A stretch of DNA of 64,000 bases from Pantoea cypripedii (GTDB taxonomy: Bacteria > Pseudomonadota > Gammaproteobacteria > Enterobacterales > Enterobacteriaceae). The DNA is taken from positions 1,077,752 through 1,141,751 of the forward strand of contig NZ_MLJI01000002.1 of assembly GCF_002095535.1 (NCBI RefSeq), read 5' to 3'. The position numbers and the translations under genes were made by a program. Numbering within the stretch: the first letter of the stretch is position 1; every line of letters starts with the position of its first letter. The notes under the pieces were generated by a model. It saw only the letters and a program-made list of their open reading frames with translations. It ran no database searches and was not told the DNA's origin. Of the stretch, positions 35,748 to 44,012 are shown piece after piece.

Positions 35748-37495
35748 TGTGCTAAACCTGCCAGTTGTCCCGGCATACCCAGCAATTCTGCCAGATAACG
35801 CTTCTTCGCTTCCGCGCGCGCTGGCTTACCCGATGACGTACGGGGAATGCTATGTGGCGGCAGCAACTCAATATTTGCAGTCACACCAAATTCACTCTGG
35901 ATTCGCCCGGTCAGTGAATGAACAATTTGTTCACGGCGTTCTTCTGAGGAGACACGGCATTGAATCTGCAAAATGATTTTTGCCCCTTCATCATGCTCGT
36001 CAGTCACAAAGGCGATGGCGTCACCTGAGCGAATTTCTGGTTCTGACTCAGCGACATATTCAATATCCTGCGGCCAGATATTACGACCACGAATGATAAT
36101 CAGGTCTTTTTTGCGTCCGGTAACAAACAGGTTGCCATCGAGCAGATAACCTAAGTCCCCGGTATCCATCCAGCCAGTGGCCTGAATCTGCTCCTGCGAA
36201 GCTTTATCGCGGAAATAGCCACTCATCAGGCTGGGGCCTGAGATAAAGATGTGACCAACCTGGCGCTCAGGGAGGTGTGCACCTGCCTCGTTGAGAATCT
36301 CGATACGGTGACCAGGCAGCGCTTTGCCGCAATTGACAAAGGAGGAGACGGCACGGGTCTTTTTCCCCGGTGTTACCGCTTTGCCCTGATATTCAAGAAT
36401 ATCGCGATCCACCTGATCGACGGCGGCACTGGTGGCTTCATCGAAGAAACTCACCGCCAGCGTGTTTTCTGCCAGGCCGTAGCAGGGCATAAACGCTTTG
36501 CGGTCAAAATGGATGTGGCTGAAATGCTCACTGAATTGATTCAGCAATTCTGCCGGAATCGGCTCAGCGCCCATGCCCGCGACACGCCAGCTTGAGAGAT
36601 CCAGTTCTGCCAGCTCTTTTTCATTGCTACGACGTAAACATAAATCGTAACCAAAGGGTGGCGCGACAGAGACGGTTCCGCGATTTTTACTGATGAGCTT
36701 CAGCCATTGCATCGGGCGCATCGCAAAGTCTTGTGTGCGCAGATAATCAACGGATAACTGGGTAGCTACCGGGGTCAGCAGGAAGCCGACAAGTCCCATG
36801 TCATGGTAGAACGGCAGCCAGGATACACAGCGATCTCCCGCCCGCAGTTTGATGCCATCGTGGCTGATAACCTGCAGGTTAGCCATCACGGAACGTTGTC
36901 TGATGATAACGCCACGCGGAAAACGCGTACTGCCTGACGTGTATTGCAGGTAGGCAATGTCGTCTGGTTGAGGAAGCGACAATTCGACATCCTTCTCAGC
37001 CAGGGCGTGGAAATCCTCATCGCTCAGGATGTGAGGAGGTGGTGCATCCATGGCGGCAGACTTAATCAACGGCACCCATTCTTCACTGCTGATAATAGCC
37101 GCTGGATTACAGCTACTGATTAAGCCTTGAAGTTTGGTGATATATGAAGCGCGTTGTCCCACTCCCATAGGAATGGCTAAGGGAACCGCTACTAAGCCAG
37201 CATATTGACATGCAAAAAAAGCTTCCACAAAACCCACACTGGTTTCAGCGATAAGCGCGATGCGATCGCCTTTGCTGAGGTTCAGTGATAACAGGCGTCG
37301 TGCTCCTGCCATTGCACGTTGTTTCAGTGTGCGATAGTCAATGGAGGTAATCAGCTGGTTGCGGCGATCGTAGAAGTTCATTCCTGTACTTCCCTGTGCA
37401 GCATAATCCAGCGCTTCCACCAGAGAGGGGAAGTCGGCATAACGCATGGGAAGAGAATGAGTGGAACTTGTTTCAGACATATACAAATTAGCCAT
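35744..37495 (-). CDS. Fatty acyl-AMP ligase / acyl-ACP synthetase
   Basis: A 583-residue adenylate-forming enzyme of the FAAL type. Motifs: YLQYTSGSTRFPRGVI (P-loop A3), SWLPFYHDMGLVGFLLTPV, the adenine site CYGLAENTLAVSFFDE, the A7 region TGWMDTGDLGYL, the hinge GRKKDLIIIRGRNIWPQDIE, and the catalytic lysine in PRTSSGKPARAE. These fit FAALs that activate fatty acids as acyl-AMP and load them onto an ACP rather than CoA. It is the first gene of the operon that goes on to reductase, ACP and palmitoyltransferase, so it should supply acyl-ACP for sphingoid base synthesis. The start is uncertain (37495 or 37480); neither has a clear ribosome site. Confidence 0.9.
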   Translation of the reverse strand: MANLYMSETSSTHSLPMRYADFPSLVEALDYAAQGSTGMNFYDRRNQLITSIDYRTLKQRAMAGARRLLSLNLSKGDRIALIAETSVGFVEAFFACQYAGLVAVPLAIPMGVGQRASYITKLQGLISSCNPAAIISSEEWVPLIKSAAMDAPPPHILSDEDFHALAEKDVELSLPQPDDIAYLQYTSGSTRFPRGVIIRQRSVMANLQVISHDGIKLRAGDRCVSWLPFYHDMGLVGFLLTPVATQLSVDYLRTQDFAMRPMQWLKLISKNRGTVSVAPPFGYDLCLRRSNEKELAELDLSSWRVAGMGAEPIPAELLNQFSEHFSHIHFDRKAFMPCYGLAENTLAVSFFDEATSAAVDQVDRDILEYQGKAVTPGKKTRAVSSFVNCGKALPGHRIEILNEAGAHLPERQVGHIFISGPSLMSGYFRDKASQEQIQATGWMDTGDLGYLLDGNLFVTGRKKDLIIIRGRNIWPQDIEYVAESEPEIRSGDAIAFVTDEHDEGAKIILQIQCRVSSEERREQIVHSLTGRIQSEFGVTANIELLPPHSIPRTSSGKPARAEAKKRYLAELLGMPGQLAGLAQ

Positions 37496-38213
37496 AGATT
37501 CAAAATCACAAAAACAATAACAACCTGGTGTGTCGAGGTTATTGGTTTTAATGTGAGTGTGTTTTAGAAAAAATGTTACTCAACCACGTTAACTTCACAT
37601 ACAGTGCTTTCGTCAGTTTGAGTGACTCCGTGACGACAGGCGGGATTGATTAACTGTCTTGAATGCGAAGCCTTGCGCTGAAGCTGTTTAATTAGTAAGC
37701 CTGCGTCGGACGCAATATTGTTCTGCAACTGTGCGCAGGCAATTCGCGTGTCTCTGACGAAGACGTTGAGTAATTTTCGCTTCAGGCAAACTTAATCCAG
37801 CATGTTATTATCCATATCTAAACGTATCCTAAACAGGATGCCCGAAGAATTTTAAAAGTAAATACTTCATTTAGCTGAAGGGTGACGAAAAGCATAAACT
37901 GTCAAAAAAATGTAAAGGACAAGCATGATAAAGCCATTTGACTTAACTTCCTGTTTTTCTGTCTTAAAAATGGCACGAAATAATAAAAGCATCATTTGTT
38001 TAACACTGACGTGCCTTTTTCTGGCAATAATTCCGATTGCGCTGAAAAGAGGCTGATGCCGTTTTCGGCCTTAGACGGTTTCCTCCTGATTCGTCGGCTA
38101 TCGATTTTTCTTATATCTAAAAGTTAAGCAGGGTGTGAGATAAAGCTATCTCAAGGCGGAGCATTTTTTATCGTTTTGTTAATTTATAAATTCTTACATT
38201 TTTAAGGTTTTCT
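37496..38213. promoter_or_regulatory. Divergent promoter region of the ceramide genes
   Basis: About 720 AT-rich bases between the acyl ligase operon (reverse) and the ceramide-synthase-like gene (forward). It holds one small open frame (37925-38056, listed separately). The remaining DNA shows no further gene. Promoters for both directions must lie here, but I cannot place them firmly. Confidence 0.5.
37925..38056 (+). CDS. Possible 43-residue single-pass membrane peptide
   Basis: An ATG at 37925 preceded by AAAGGAC opens a 43-codon frame to TGA at 38054-38056. The peptide is basic at the N-terminal half (KMARNNKS) and then has a 19-residue hydrophobic stretch (SIICLTLTCLFLAIIPIAL) ending KRG, the layout of a small inner-membrane protein. 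It lies 157 bases before the ceramide-synthase-like gene in the same direction. There is no homology I can name; evidence is the ribosome site and membrane profile only. Confidence 0.4.
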   Translation: MIKPFDLTSCFSVLKMARNNKSIICLTLTCLFLAIIPIALKRG

Positions 38214-39338
38214 ATGATTCGCATTGAGAAAGTTCAGGGAAAGAGTGAACTTAAAAACTTCATCAATTTTCCATCCACCCTTTATCCTGACGACCCAAAC
38301 TGGATTGAGCCGTTGTATCTGGAGCGTGAAGAGCATTTATCAAAAAAGAATCCAGGCACGGAACATATAGAATGGCAGGCATGGGTCGCGAAAAAAGGTG
38401 ATGAAGTTGTCGGACGGATCACCGCGCAAATCGATTCTTTACACCGCGATCTCTACGGTAACGACACTGGACATTTTGGCATGATCGATGCCATCGATGA
38501 TCCTGAAGTATTTAGCGCATTATTCGCTGCAGCTGAAGATTGGTTAAAGTCAAAAGGTGCATCAAAAATCACCGGGCCATTTAGCCTCAATATCAACCAG
38601 GAAAGTGGTTTGCTGATTGATGGATTCGATACGCCACCTTCAGCGCTGATGACGCATGGTAAACCTTACTATGCTGCAAACGTCGAGAATCAGGGATATG
38701 AGAAAGGCATCGACTTAATCGCTTACTGGATGAAGCGTACTGACCTTAACTTTTCACGTTCACTCACCAAGCTTATGGGGCAGGTACGTGAAAAGGTAAC
38801 AATTCGTTGCATTGATCGTAAGAAATTCGGCGAGGAAATGCAGGTTCTGCGCGAAATCTTCAACTCTGGCTGGCAGAACAACTGGGGTTTTGTTCCATTC
38901 ACTGAGCATGAATTCGCCACCATGGGAGACCAGCTGAAGTTTCTGGTGCCTGACGACATGATCTATATCGCTGAGGTCGATTCTGTTCCCTGCGCCTTTA
39001 TCGTCGGCTTGCCCAATATCAATGAAGCCATCGAGGGATTGAATGGACGCTTACTGCCGTTTGGCTGGGCTAAATTGCTGTGGCGTCTGAAAGTGAGTGG
39101 GGTACGTACGGCCAGGGTTCCTTTGATGGGCGTCCGCCAGGAATACCAGTTCAGTCGTATGGGGCCGATCATCGCGTTACTGCTGATTGAAGCGTTACGT
39201 GACCCGTTTGCGAAACGAAATATCGATGCTTTAGAGATGTCCTGGATTTTAGAAACCAATACAGGTATGCGCACAATCTTAGAAAAAATCGGTGCTGCGC
39301 CATACAAAACCTATCGTCTGTACGAAAAAACACTCTGA
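38214..39338 (+). CDS. bcerS: Bacterial ceramide synthase-like GNAT-fold acyltransferase
   Basis: A 374-residue protein with two GNAT-like halves, of the large-acyltransferase family that includes the bacterial ceramide synthase of Caulobacter crescentus. Characteristic segments are FINFPSTLYPDDPNWIEPLY, GRITAQIDSLH, ITGPFSLNINQESGLLIDGF and MGVRQEYQFSRMGPIIALLL. The reaction would be N-acylation of 3-oxo-sphinganine with a fatty acyl thioester on the cytoplasmic side of the membrane. It is divergent from the palmitoyltransferase operon and followed 117 bases later by a DgkA-type kinase. An AAGG ribosome site precedes the ATG. The family assignment rests on overall pattern recognition plus context. 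Confidence 0.82.
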   Translation: MIRIEKVQGKSELKNFINFPSTLYPDDPNWIEPLYLEREEHLSKKNPGTEHIEWQAWVAKKGDEVVGRITAQIDSLHRDLYGNDTGHFGMIDAIDDPEVFSALFAAAEDWLKSKGASKITGPFSLNINQESGLLIDGFDTPPSALMTHGKPYYAANVENQGYEKGIDLIAYWMKRTDLNFSRSLTKLMGQVREKVTIRCIDRKKFGEEMQVLREIFNSGWQNNWGFVPFTEHEFATMGDQLKFLVPDDMIYIAEVDSVPCAFIVGLPNINEAIEGLNGRLLPFGWAKLLWRLKVSGVRTARVPLMGVRQEYQFSRMGPIIALLLIEALRDPFAKRNIDALEMSWILETNTGMRTILEKIGAAPYKTYRLYEKTL

Positions 39339-39455
39339 AGTCAGGCTTCCCGCTTGACGGTATCTAAAGCGGGAAGCAAAAAGTCACTAATAGATTAGCG
39401 AAACGAAAGATATTCATCTGCGCTTTTCATTATTTCCGGGTATAAAAGATTAACT

Positions 39456-39818
39456 ATGAATGCACATAATAAAGAAAAAGGTCTCCCGCGTTTCGTAAAC
39501 AGCATACGTAACTCGTGGGATGGTCTTGTTGATGCCGTTCATACCGAAGATGCTTTTCAGCAGTTACTGCTGGCCACGTCAGCATTACTTGTGGTCGCGA
39601 TGTCTTTAGACATTACAAAGATAGAAAGGGTGTTGTTAATCGCCAGCTGCTTTCTGATGCTAATAGTAGAATTGCTGAATACGGCGATTGAAAGCGTGGT
39701 CGATCGTATCTCGCTTGAGTTGCATCCGCTGTCGAAGCGAGCAAAAGACTTGGGTGGGGCAGCACAGTTAGTGACCGTGGTGCTGGTCATCATTATCTGG
39801 TGTACTGTTCTCTTCTGA
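39456..39818 (+). CDS. dgkA: DgkA-type diacylglycerol/ceramide kinase
   Basis: A 120-residue trimeric integral-membrane lipid kinase with three membrane helices. The family signature ELLNTAIESVVDRISLE includes the catalytic and metal-binding glutamates, and the N-terminal RFVNSIRNSWDGL amphipathic helix is present. The housekeeping dgkA of Enterobacterales lies next to plsB and lexA, so this is probably a second copy. E. coli DgkA is known to phosphorylate ceramide in vitro and has been used to measure it. Placed directly after the ceramide-synthase-like gene, this copy is a good candidate for making ceramide 1-phosphate. Confidence 0.9.
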   Translation: MNAHNKEKGLPRFVNSIRNSWDGLVDAVHTEDAFQQLLLATSALLVVAMSLDITKIERVLLIASCFLMLIVELLNTAIESVVDRISLELHPLSKRAKDLGGAAQLVTVVLVIIIWCTVLF

Positions 39819-39935
39819 TCTCTCCGCTGATAAAAAATACTGCCTGGCATGCCTGAAATAAAAGACAGGGTGCCAGAATGTCCTTGCCTCGTTCGTATTT
39901 GTCATTCCCCATCCGTCGACCCATTGCAAAAGTGC

Positions 39936-39962
39936 AAAAAAAAGTCCGGCTAGCGACCGGAC
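39936..39962 (-). terminator. Rho-independent terminator after the first Nudix gene
   Basis: On the reverse strand GTCCGG-TCGCTAG-CCGGAC is followed by eight T residues. It lies about 140 bases past the Nudix stop at 40099 and also marks the right border of the lipid block. Confidence 0.85.
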
Positions 39963-40098
39963 AAAAGATACAATTGACTAGTTATCTTGTCTGGCAGATG
40001 AGTGCCAAACGCCAATAATTTACCTGAAGTAAAATATAATTAATTGACGTTTAGTGCACAAAACAAAGATTCTTTATCTTGCCCTGTTGGCATTTATT

Positions 40099-40722
40099 CT
40101 AATCGAAGTATGTCGGCATATTTGTGGTTGCTATATCGAAACTGACCTGAATCTGTTTTGGCACAATTCTGGTTAAAGAAAGATCAGGTAATTCGTCCAG
40201 AGCAAAAAAACCAATATCCAGTGACTCATGGCTAATGGCGAGTTCGCCACCGTTTTCCTCACATAAGAATATCAGCTTATAAATATGCCAGGGATGCGGA
40301 GGGTGGCCGTGCTGGTTACGATCCCAAACTCCCAGCAGTTTGGTCACTTTGACGTTCAGGCCCGTTTCTTCAAGCACTTCCCGGCAAACCGCCTTAGCCG
40401 GACTGTCTCCCACATCGGCCCATCCACCGGGCAGGCTCCAGAGTCCATCTTCCGATTCCCGCACCATCAGGATTTTATTCTCACGTATGATAAAAGCCCG
40501 CACATCCGTTTTAGGTGTGGCATAACCTTTTTCGGAAATATGCGTAATATCTTCCCTTGCTATATCAAAATTTGCTGACAGTAGTTCAATGGCTATTTCC
40601 TGCAATGCTTCGTAACGCTCTTTATCAAAGATATCTTTTGAATAAGTCAGACCAGACTGAGACAAAGCCAGAATCTTTTGTGCCGTATTGACTATATCGG
40701 TTTGTGACAGTTTTTGTGTCAT
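40099..40722 (-). CDS. Nudix hydrolase with N-terminal domain (ADP-ribose pyrophosphatase-like)
   Basis: A 207-residue Nudix enzyme. The Nudix box GGWADVGDSPAKAVCREVLEETG is complete, with the REVxEExG glutamates that bind Mg. The first 65 residues form a small helical domain typical of the YjhB/ADP-ribose pyrophosphatase subgroup. The start at 40722 (MTQKLSQ) follows GGACGG; an earlier in-frame ATG lies at 40749. It hydrolyses a nucleoside diphosphate linked to another group; the exact substrate is unknown. It stands alone. Confidence 0.92.
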   Translation of the reverse strand: MTQKLSQTDIVNTAQKILALSQSGLTYSKDIFDKERYEALQEIAIELLSANFDIAREDITHISEKGYATPKTDVRAFIIRENKILMVRESEDGLWSLPGGWADVGDSPAKAVCREVLEETGLNVKVTKLLGVWDRNQHGHPPHPWHIYKLIFLCEENGGELAISHESLDIGFFALDELPDLSLTRIVPKQIQVSFDIATTNMPTYFD

Positions 40723-40837
40723 ATATCCGTCCGTTAACAACTTGAGCAAGTATGTCAGCTTAGCCTATCGTGGGTAACTGAGTTACACAAGAGTGTTTAT
40801 TTGCGTGACGTTGTCACGTAAAATCTGACGCCAGAGA

Positions 40838-40872
40838 TAAAAAAACACCACTCTGCGCTAAGCAGAGTGGTG
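40838..40872 (-). terminator. Rho-independent terminator after curA
   Basis: An 11-base perfect stem (CACCACTCTGC / GCAGAGTGGTG, 5-base loop) is followed on the reverse strand by seven T residues, 26 bases after the curA stop. Confidence 0.9.
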
Positions 40873-40897
40873 CATCACGCAAGAAGCACAGGATTTA

Positions 40898-41932
40898 TTA
40901 AGGCTGCGTTACCTGAATGACGACCTTACCGAAATTTTTTCCTTTTAGGAGTTTTCGGAAAGCATCAGGCGCATTCTCAATACCTGTTATCAGTTCTTCG
41001 CGGTAGGCGATCTTTCCTTCAGATAATAGTTTTTGCATTTCCTTCGCAAAATAGCCAAATTGATCACCAAAGTCGTCAAAGATAATAAATCCTCTCATGG
41101 TGATCCGGCGTTTGATCAGGCTCATCATGATGTAAGGAGTACGATCCGGTCCATCGGGAAGATCCGTTGAGTTATAGCTGGCAATAAAACCACACACGGG
41201 AACCCTTGCCGCAGTATTCAGCAGTGGGAAAACAGCATCAAATACTTTACCGCCAACGTTTTCGAAATAAATATCGATACCCTTATTACAGGCGTCAGAC
41301 AGTTCTTTCTCAAAATGGGGTGAGGTATGGTCAATGCAATGATCAAACCCCAGCGTTTCAACGGCGTAGCGACATTTTTCGGCACCCCCGGCAACACCTA
41401 CCACCTTACAGCCCCAGATTTTCCCGAGCTGACCTACAGTCGCGCCAACCGGCCCGGTTGCTGCGGCTACCACCAGCGTTTCGCCGGGTTTAGGTTTACC
41501 AATTTCAGACAAGCCCATAAAGGCGGTGAAGCCGGGCATACCCTGAATACCTAATGCGTAGGAAGGTTGCACAATGCCGTCATCCAGCCTGGTGACATGC
41601 TCGCCATTCGAAATGGCATAGGTCTGCCAGCCACCCTGATTCAGTACCCAGTCACCTTTATTAAAACCCGCAATGTTTGAAACTTCGACTCTTGATACGG
41701 TACCCCCCACCATGACGTCGCCGATTTCAACGGCAGCGGCATAAGAGGGGCCTGCATCCATACGGCCACGCATGTAAGGGTCTAAAGAAAGATAGACGGT
41801 TCGGAGTAACATCTCACCAGCCTGAGGGACCGGAATGGGGTTTTCCGTCAGCGCCAGAGTCTTGTCATCGGGTTCGCCATGAGGTCTTGATGCCAGCACC
41901 CAGGAAAGGTTTTTATCTGCGGTTACAGTCAC
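40898..41932 (-). CDS. curA: NADPH-dependent curcumin/alkenal reductase
   Basis: A 344-residue medium-chain reductase of the leukotriene B4 dehydrogenase group that aligns along its whole length with E. coli CurA (YncB): WVLASRPHG, LLRTVYLSLDPYMRGRM, GETLVVAAATGPVGATVGQ, GVAGGAEKCR, KGIDIYFENVGGKVFDAV and LLKGKNFGKVVI. It reduces the conjugated double bond of enones such as curcumin or alkenals with NADPH. I place the start at the GTG at 41932, which has GGAG seven bases upstream; an ATG five codons earlier has no ribosome site. Single gene with its own terminator. Confidence 0.95.
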   Translation of the reverse strand: MTVTADKNLSWVLASRPHGEPDDKTLALTENPIPVPQAGEMLLRTVYLSLDPYMRGRMDAGPSYAAAVEIGDVMVGGTVSRVEVSNIAGFNKGDWVLNQGGWQTYAISNGEHVTRLDDGIVQPSYALGIQGMPGFTAFMGLSEIGKPKPGETLVVAAATGPVGATVGQLGKIWGCKVVGVAGGAEKCRYAVETLGFDHCIDHTSPHFEKELSDACNKGIDIYFENVGGKVFDAVFPLLNTAARVPVCGFIASYNSTDLPDGPDRTPYIMMSLIKRRITMRGFIIFDDFGDQFGYFAKEMQKLLSEGKIAYREELITGIENAPDAFRKLLKGKNFGKVVIQVTQP

Positions 41933-42155
41933 TTTTATTCTCCACATTCGCTTATCTGTCTGACGGCTTTGAACCGTTTAGCTAAAGACAGTGTAATCGC
42001 GAATATTTGGTGTGGCTAAAAAGGGGATTTAAGAGGGGGTATAAATAAATTTATGTATAGTTCCAGTCCTGCACTTGCCTGGTCAGGTATAGTATCGGAA
42101 GGGAATACTATTACTAATTAAGCGTCGGCGTAGTTTTGTTTGAGAGGAATCTGGC

Positions 42156-42590
42156 ATGCGTATCCGTTGTTCAGCCCGTCTGCTGGTTATTAATGCGTCT
42201 GGTAAGATTTTACTTTTTCGTTTTGCCCACAAAAATGATGCTCTGGCGGGCCATTCTTATTGGGCCACTCCAGGCGGTGGCGTCGATAAGGGCGAAACTT
42301 TTGAACAGGCAGCCATCAGAGAGCTTCGTGAGGAAACCGGCATTCAGCGGGAAGATGTTGGACAATGTGTCGCGCAAAGGATGTTTGAAATGACGCTCCC
42401 CAGTGGTGAAATAGTTCTGGCGAAAGAACATTTTTATATTGTCAGATTGGATAAAGATGATGTTAACACCAGTGGGTGGAGTGATAATGAAAAATCCGTT
42501 ATTGAATGCCATCACTGGTGGGGAATTGACGAGCTCAATGAAACTCAGGAGAGAGTTTATCCTGAAAATATTGTGATGATGTGTTCTTGA
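42156..42590 (+). CDS. Nudix hydrolase
   Basis: A 144-residue Nudix protein with the box GGGVDKGETFEQAAIRELREETG intact, and little else beyond the core fold. AGAGGAAT precedes the ATG. It resembles the small NTP pyrophosphohydrolases with broad substrate range. It is unrelated in detail to the longer Nudix protein at 40099 and is transcribed alone. Confidence 0.9.
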   Translation: MRIRCSARLLVINASGKILLFRFAHKNDALAGHSYWATPGGGVDKGETFEQAAIRELREETGIQREDVGQCVAQRMFEMTLPSGEIVLAKEHFYIVRLDKDDVNTSGWSDNEKSVIECHHWWGIDELNETQERVYPENIVMMCS

Positions 42591-42941
42591 ATCGTATAAA
42601 ATGGCTCAATCCCTGAACATATAAAAATGCAAACACCGCATTTATATTACTAATCACTGTAATTAAAATTGACTGTGGCCTGTGAATATTGCAAACAATC
42701 TGGTCGCATTGGTGATAGGGTGCAGGGCAGATGAAAAGGGAAGCACTGATTCTCTGAAGGGCTGAAAAGGAAAACCCCAGCAGAGCCGGGGTATCCAGAA
42801 CTTTTGCCATCTGTATCTTCACTAGAACCCATGTGACATGGGGGAAGAATCCGATACCGGCCAACGTTGTGAGAAAGGGTATCGCAGCCAGTCCCCACCG
42901 TCAACCTTACGGGCAACTTGAAAATAGAAAAGGAAACGCAT
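42591..42941. other. Noncoding stretch between the Nudix and Abi-like genes
   Basis: About 350 bases without a supported gene. It carries the AAAGGA ribosome site of the Abi-like gene at its right end. No terminator, tRNA or repeat is evident. Confidence 0.45.
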
Positions 42942-43883
42942 ATGCCAGGGAGTATTCATTACCCGCCTGTTCTGTCACTACTCTCAGAAGCCAGGCTGTC
43001 GGCAGTACCGGCTTTATTTGGACTACAGAGTGACATGGAAAAATATGGTTTTTGCATCTGGCAGCAGCATGCTGCTGCGTCTCTGTATCCATTGGTCCAG
43101 CAACTGGAACTGGTACTCCGCAACGCGATTGATGGCACTGCCCGAGCGCGCTTTGGTGACTACTGGTGGGATAACATCCGTTGTGATGCTACCAGGGAAA
43201 ATGCTGGCGTGTTCCGTGATAACATCCGCAAGGCAGAAAAAAAACTACGGCGGATGTGGCGCAAGGCGGAGGCATCACGACCAGGCCTGAACGATCTGGC
43301 TAAGGTAATGACGCAACCACCTCCACTTACGCATGACGATATCATTGCGGCAACTGACTTCCACACCTGGGAGGCGATATTGGTTGATGCATGGGCCGCT
43401 GATACAATTATGGAACAAGGTGACTTTCTCTGGCCACTCTCGCTGACCAAGGTGTTCCGGCGACTCGATACCATTGACTGCAACCCTAAGGTCGCACGAC
43501 GTAAGCTCATTAACCTGATTAATGAGCTAAGGGAATATCGCAATCGACTTTTTCATCACGACTGTATCTGGATCAAGTCCCGTACCACGGATGCACGTAC
43601 CGCCATCGACTCCATAAGGGAAAAAATTAACCTGATGGAAAAAGTGCTATATGCAGTCAGCCCGGCAACTGTGGCAGCGCTGAAGAAGTGGGGGGTATTT
43701 GAAAACGCAAGGCGCATCTGCTCAACGCAGGAGCTGAGCATTTATCTTAACCACTCTTATCCGCAAGTGCAGACAGAAGAGCTTCCGGTGTTTAACCGCT
43801 ACCTTAAGCCAGCGCGAGATGGCTGGGCCTCCGCCACAATAATGGTTGAAGACAAGACATGCGTACTGTATCGATTGCGTTAA
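42942..43883 (+). CDS. Abi-like HEPN-domain protein (putative abortive infection RNase)
   Basis: A 313-residue protein of the Abi type. The HEPN ribonuclease motif R-N-x3-H is seen at Arg200-Asn201-Arg-Leu-Phe-His205 in ELREYRNRLFHHD, and an earlier helix carries LELVLRNAIDGTARARFGDYWWD, as in Abi-like proteins. HEPN RNases of phage-defence systems cut RNA and stop growth on infection. The ATG at 42942 has AAAGGA at good spacing; a TTG eight codons earlier is less likely. No antitoxin partner gene lies next to it, so it would be a single-protein system or self-controlled. Confidence 0.82.
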   Translation: MPGSIHYPPVLSLLSEARLSAVPALFGLQSDMEKYGFCIWQQHAAASLYPLVQQLELVLRNAIDGTARARFGDYWWDNIRCDATRENAGVFRDNIRKAEKKLRRMWRKAEASRPGLNDLAKVMTQPPPLTHDDIIAATDFHTWEAILVDAWAADTIMEQGDFLWPLSLTKVFRRLDTIDCNPKVARRKLINLINELREYRNRLFHHDCIWIKSRTTDARTAIDSIREKINLMEKVLYAVSPATVAALKKWGVFENARRICSTQELSIYLNHSYPQVQTEELPVFNRYLKPARDGWASATIMVEDKTCVLYRLR

Positions 43884-44012
43884 CCGGACATTAAGACGCA
43901 AATAATTGGTATATGTCTGTTGAGGGCTGTGCCAGGAGAGAAAGTGAAACGTGTGGCCATCCCTCAGGCAGGCACCATTGAGAACGATAAGCTAAAATAT
44001 CAGAGCTTCTAT

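Noticed and set aside
42591..42941. Possible tRNA or attachment site before the Abi gene
   Set aside because: No cloverleaf, CCA end or matching direct repeat was found on either side.
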